DNA of 52,337 nt, taken from positions 1 through 52,337 of the forward strand of contig DASXKV010000058.1 of NCBI GenBank assembly GCA_036496605.1. Direction: 5' to 3'. Below, one piece after another: positions 49,772 through 52,337 of the stretch. Each line of letters opens with the position of its first letter. The first letter of the stretch is position 1. This DNA is from Gemmatimonadaceae bacterium. Lineage in GTDB: Bacteria > Gemmatimonadota > Gemmatimonadetes > Gemmatimonadales > Gemmatimonadaceae. Made by a program: the position numbers and the translations under genes. A model generated the notes under the pieces. It saw only the letters and a program-made list of their open reading frames with translations, did not search any database and was not told the DNA's origin.

Positions 49772-51157
49772 ATGCTATCATCTCATTCTCGCATTCGAAC
49801 GGTGCTGGGTGCCGTCGTCGGTATCGTCGCGCTGGGCGCGACGACCCTCGGCGCGCAGCAGCCGGCACCCGGTGCGCCGCCGCCGACGGTCGTGACCTTC
49901 GATCAAGCGCTCAAGCTGGCGCTCACCCAGAACGTCGGCATCAAACAGGCACAGAACGCGGCCGCGCTGAACAGCACGAACGTCACCCAGCAGAAGCTCG
50001 CGTTCCTGCCGAGCCTCAGCGTCAGCGCGAATACGGGCCAGACGTACGGCAATGCCTTCAACACGACCGACGGAACGCTCGCGAGCACCACGACGAACAC
50101 GCTCAACGCGGGAATTTCGTCGAGCGTGACGCTCTTCGACGGCATGAAGAACGTCGCGAATCTCAAGAGCGCACAGCTCGGAGAGAGCGCAGGCGAGCAG
50201 GACCTCACGCGCGCCAAGCAGACGGCGGTCTTCACCGTTGCGTCGAACTATCTCGCGCTCGTGACGCAGCAGCAGCAACTCGACGTCCAGCAGCAGAATC
50301 TCACGGCACAGGAGGCACTCGAGAATCAGATCAGTCAGTTCGTGAAAGCAGGCTCACGGCCGATCTCCGATCTGTATCAGCAGCAGGCGATCGTAGCGAG
50401 TGCGCGCGCAGCCGTTGTGTCCGCGCAGAATGCCGTGGAGTTGGCGAAGGTGGACGCGATCCAGACGCTGCAGCTCGACCCTCGCGGCAACTACGATTTC
50501 CAGGCGCCTTCGCTTCCGGATACCGCGGCAACGAATGTGAACTTCAATCTCGATTCGCTTCTCGATCGCGCGTTCGCGCAACGGCCGGATCTCGCGGCCG
50601 ATGCCTCACGAGTCAATGCGGCGCAGCAGGAGATCAAGGCGGCAAACGCCAGCAAGTATCCCACGATCTCGCTCACGGGCGGCTACAACAGCGGCGTGAC
50701 GAGCGCGAACGACGCCGCCTTTCTCGATCAGCTGAATCAGCGGCGAGGAGGTTCCATTGGCATTGGCATCTCGATCCCGCTCTTCGATCGTGGCGCCACA
50801 CAAGCCGCCACCGAGCGGGCGCAGATCTCGGCCGACAACGCGAATCTTGCTCTCGCCACCCAGCGGCAGCAGGTCGCGCTCGAGGTGAGGCGAGCATATC
50901 TGGATTATGACGCGGCGCGTCAGCAACTGGCCGCGGCCGATGCCCAACAGAAGGCAGCGACCCTCGCTGTGGCAACCACGCAGCAGCGGTACCAGGTGGG
51001 CGCGGCGACCCTCGTCGAGGTGACGCAGGCGCGCGCAACCCAGGTGCAGGCGCAGAGTGCGCTCATCACCGCGCGCAACAACCTGGTGTTCCAGCAGTCG
51101 TTGATGTCGTACTACACGGGAGAATTGAATCCGGCGAATGCCGTCATCGGCGGCTGA
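49772..51157 (+). CDS. TolC-family outer-membrane efflux channel
   Basis: The protein is 461 residues. A signal peptide (VVGIVALGATTLGAQ) precedes two OEP repeats of coiled-coil helices and strands: VVTFDQALKLALTQNVGIKQ in the first half, and the RPDLAADASRVNAAQQEIKA and YPTISLTGGYNSG segments in the second. Gln-rich coils (TQQQQLDVQQQNLTAQEALE) are typical of the tunnel helices. It starts 14 bases after the permease stop with GGGAG upstream and completes the pump operon. A hairpin follows at 51186-51234. Confidence 0.93.
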   Translation: MLSSHSRIRTVLGAVVGIVALGATTLGAQQPAPGAPPPTVVTFDQALKLALTQNVGIKQAQNAAALNSTNVTQQKLAFLPSLSVSANTGQTYGNAFNTTDGTLASTTTNTLNAGISSSVTLFDGMKNVANLKSAQLGESAGEQDLTRAKQTAVFTVASNYLALVTQQQQLDVQQQNLTAQEALENQISQFVKAGSRPISDLYQQQAIVASARAAVVSAQNAVELAKVDAIQTLQLDPRGNYDFQAPSLPDTAATNVNFNLDSLLDRAFAQRPDLAADASRVNAAQQEIKAANASKYPTISLTGGYNSGVTSANDAAFLDQLNQRRGGSIGIGISIPLFDRGATQAATERAQISADNANLALATQRQQVALEVRRAYLDYDAARQQLAAADAQQKAATLAVATTQQRYQVGAATLVEVTQARATQVQAQSALITARNNLVFQQSLMSYYTGELNPANAVIGG

Positions 51158-51185
51158 ACACGCACGCAGGAGACAAGTGACACGG

Positions 51186-51234
51186 TGGCGAGTGGCGAGT
51201 GCCAAAGGTGGCGCCCGTTACTCGCCACTCGCCA
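51186..51234 (+). terminator. Hairpin of mirrored GGCGAGT repeats after the efflux operon
   Basis: TGGCGAGTGGCGAGT on the left pairs with ACTCGCCACTCGCCA on the right (15 perfect pairs), enclosing about 19 bases. It begins 29 bases after the tolC-like stop. There is no U-tract, but it is strong enough to act as a 3' boundary. It has the same tandem-and-mirrored design as the other intergenic hairpins in the window. Confidence 0.65.
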
Positions 51235-51357
51235 TTCCCATGGCTCGATTCTTTCTTACTCGGCCCTGCGCGCCGTTTCGCCAGGCGCGGACATTCAGCG
51301 TGCCGTTCCGGTCTCGATGGGACCGGCGCGGTACCTTGCCGTGCAAACCAGGTGACG

Positions 51358-51765
51358 ATGATGGGACACGCGCCCACAGTGCTGCTCGTGGAAGACAACG
51401 ACGACAATCTTCGGATTTACTCCACCATTCTCGGGTACGCGGGCTACCACGTCCTCGAGGCAACTGATGGGGAGGCGGGTCTTGCCACTGCGCGCAGCGG
51501 GCAGCCGGATCTGATCCTGATGGATGTATCAATTCCCAAGATCGACGGCTGGGAAGTTACGCGGATACTCAAGGCCGATCCGGCTACGTCGTCGATTCCG
51601 ATTGTCGCACTCACGGCGCACGCCCTGGCAAGCGATCGGGAGCGTGCCAACGAGATCGGCTTCGACGGATACATCTCGAAGCCGGCCGAGCCTCGCTTGG
51701 TTCTAGCCGAAGTGGAGCGCCGGCTGGGCAAAGCCTCGGCGCCCCAGGGACTGCGAGCGCCCTGA
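51358..51765 (+). CDS. Single-domain response regulator (DivK/PleD-receiver-like)
   Basis: The product is 135 residues, receiver only: VLLVEDNDDN, the phospho-acceptor Asp in LILMDVSIPKIDGW, Thr in IVALTAHAL and Lys in YISKPAEP. The NxxL/N pattern at the start and ALTAHA are typical of DivK-like regulators. An ATG pair (51358, 51361) follows CCAGGTGACG; the extended frame to 51199 reads through the hairpin and is discarded. No kinase is adjacent. It stands between the efflux operon and the pilin gene. Confidence 0.88.
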   Translation: MMGHAPTVLLVEDNDDNLRIYSTILGYAGYHVLEATDGEAGLATARSGQPDLILMDVSIPKIDGWEVTRILKADPATSSIPIVALTAHALASDRERANEIGFDGYISKPAEPRLVLAEVERRLGKASAPQGLRAP

Positions 51766-51818
51766 TCGCTGACGGAGCGCCGCATTGCGTTATGCATCTC
51801 GTCATGCAGATCGCGCGG

Positions 51819-51824
51819 TATAAT
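51819..51824 (+). promoter_or_regulatory. TATAAT upstream of the pilin gene
   Basis: A perfect -10 hexamer in an otherwise GC-rich stretch, followed by 60 AT-rich bases. No -35 at a suitable distance. It could start a long pilin leader. Confidence 0.3.
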
Positions 51825-51892
51825 CGTCCGATGGGGTATCAGTCAATTTTCTTAAGTCATTAGGTATCATGGTGTTAAATCCATCGGTACCG

Positions 51893-51911
51893 TCAGGCCC
51901 ATGCGTTGCTT
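51893..51911 (+). promoter_or_regulatory. Sigma-54-type promoter candidate for the pilin gene
   Basis: TCAGGCCC followed by TTGCTT places GG (51896-51897) and GC (51908-51909) ten bases apart, the -24/-12 spacing of sigma-54 promoters (consensus TGGCAC-N5-TTGCW). It predicts a transcript start near 51921, 70 bases before the pilin ATG. Major pilin genes are often sigma-54 dependent. Confidence 0.45.
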
Positions 51912-51990
51912 TTGTGGGGTGCGTTACACGCTCGTCCCTTCTCGGAGTGAGCGTGCTCGAACGAAACTCCACTTCCCCCAGGGTAACTCC

Positions 51991-52337
51991 ATGACCAACC
52001 TGCTTCGTGCTCGCAAGGGCTTTACGCTCATCGAGCTCCTGATCGTGGTCGTGATCATCGGCATCTTGGCCGCGATTGCGATTCCGAAGTTCGCGAACAC
52101 CAAGAACAAGGCGTACGTCACGGCGATGAAGTCGGACCTGCGCAACCTCGTGACGGCTGAGGAAGCGTTCTTCTCCGATTCGACGTATTACACGACCGCG
52201 ACGACGCTCGTTGCGCGTAACGGGTTCAAGAACTCGTCTGGTGTCGGCGTCCCAGGCGTGACCCCCGGGCCGGGCTACTGGTCGGCGACGGTTACGCACA
52301 GTCAGCTTTCTGGTTCGACCTGCGGTATCGGCGTGAA
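51991..52337 (+). CDS. Type IV pilin-like major subunit (partial at window end)
   Basis: At least 115 residues are visible, and the frame is still open at the window edge. A short basic leader MTNLLRARKG precedes the prepilin peptidase site G|FTLIEL with Glu5 of the mature protein, and the hydrophobic helix FTLIELLIVVVIIGILAAIA, a textbook class III signal of PilA/PulG type. The globular part begins KSDLRNLVTAEEAFFSDSTY and contains a single Cys so far (GSTCGIG). The short leader and a head of this kind suit a PilA-type pilin more than a minor pseudopilin. A sigma-54-like promoter lies upstream. Confidence 0.9.
   Translation, partial: MTNLLRARKGFTLIELLIVVVIIGILAAIAIPKFANTKNKAYVTAMKSDLRNLVTAEEAFFSDSTYYTTATTLVARNGFKNSSGVGVPGVTPGPGYWSATVTHSQLSGSTCGIGV

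Noticed and set aside
1-52337. Integron attC sites: GTTAGGC/GCCTAAC match the attC core consensus GTTRRRY/RYYYAAC, and one copy follows the hicA stop.
   Set aside because: The words occur singly, mostly inside intact genes, without a paired core at 60-150 bases or the imperfect hairpin of attC, and no integron integrase is present.
1-52337. tRNA, rRNA or other structured RNA genes.
   Set aside because: I found no cloverleaf-type arms with GGTTCGA-type T loops in proper spacing, and no rRNA-like conserved words.

Overview
The window reads as chromosomal DNA of a GC-rich (roughly 64% by eye), Gram-negative soil-type bacterium, most likely of the phylum Gemmatimonadota. The pointers are two large TonB receptors with N-terminal carboxypeptidase-like plug extensions, a secreted BNR/VPS10-type propeller of over 1100 residues, a long plant/Chlamydia-type FabI, many two-component proteins, an ECF sigma/Ser-Thr kinase pair and a type IV pilin. 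This is inference from gene content; no rRNA or other phylogenetic marker is present and I see no tRNA.

Region 1 (1-4.9 kb): tandem repeats at the left edge, a methyltransferase, a propeller lipoprotein, then a divergent cluster that is the most interesting part of the window. It holds a phage-like protein with an ETSAIGRAL signature, an ECF-like sigma factor, and an overlapping gene for a LexA-type self-cleaving protein. That protein keeps the cleavage site, the Ser/Lys dyad and the exact LexA spacings, but has a non-HTH N-terminus. I read this as a possible damage-triggered sigma/anti-sigma switch.

Region 2 (4.9-10.1 kb): a patchwork island bounded by two direct copies of the 3' end of a CHASE3 histidine kinase gene. 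It contains a 5'-truncated RHS gene with a variable tip and a downstream immunity candidate, an XRE-regulator remnant, a HicB-HicA module, an orphan RHS tip and a small ORF.

Region 3 (10.1-23.4 kb): secreted VPS10/BNR protein, FabI, a response regulator followed by phospholipase D-like, PAP2 and 2H-phosphoesterase genes, a TlpA/DsbD thiol pair divergent from a His/Met-rich secreted protein, a lipoprotein and EttA.

Region 4 (23.4-33.8 kb): an exopolysaccharide locus. On the minus strand an Hpt-REC protein, a HEAT-repeat membrane protein and a GT2 synthase are coupled by ATGA overlaps. On the plus strand are a single REC protein, a PAS hybrid kinase and a TPR-clan GH-A glycosidase. A TPR/beta-barrel protein converges on the glycosidase. 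Together they supply a full phosphorelay plus synthase, hydrolase and outer-membrane export candidates.

Region 5 (33.8-52.3 kb): an orphan radical SAM DNA-repair-type protein, two TonB receptors, a sigma/kinase pair, an NRAMP-type transporter, a LytTR-type two-component system divergent from a MacAB-TolC-like efflux operon, a response regulator and the start of a type IV pilin gene.

Two signals run through the whole window. The octamer GCCTAACG/CGTTAGGC is present about 31 times. Many intergenic gaps carry short tandem repeats on one side and their inverted complements on the other, predicting long tandem-repeat hairpins.
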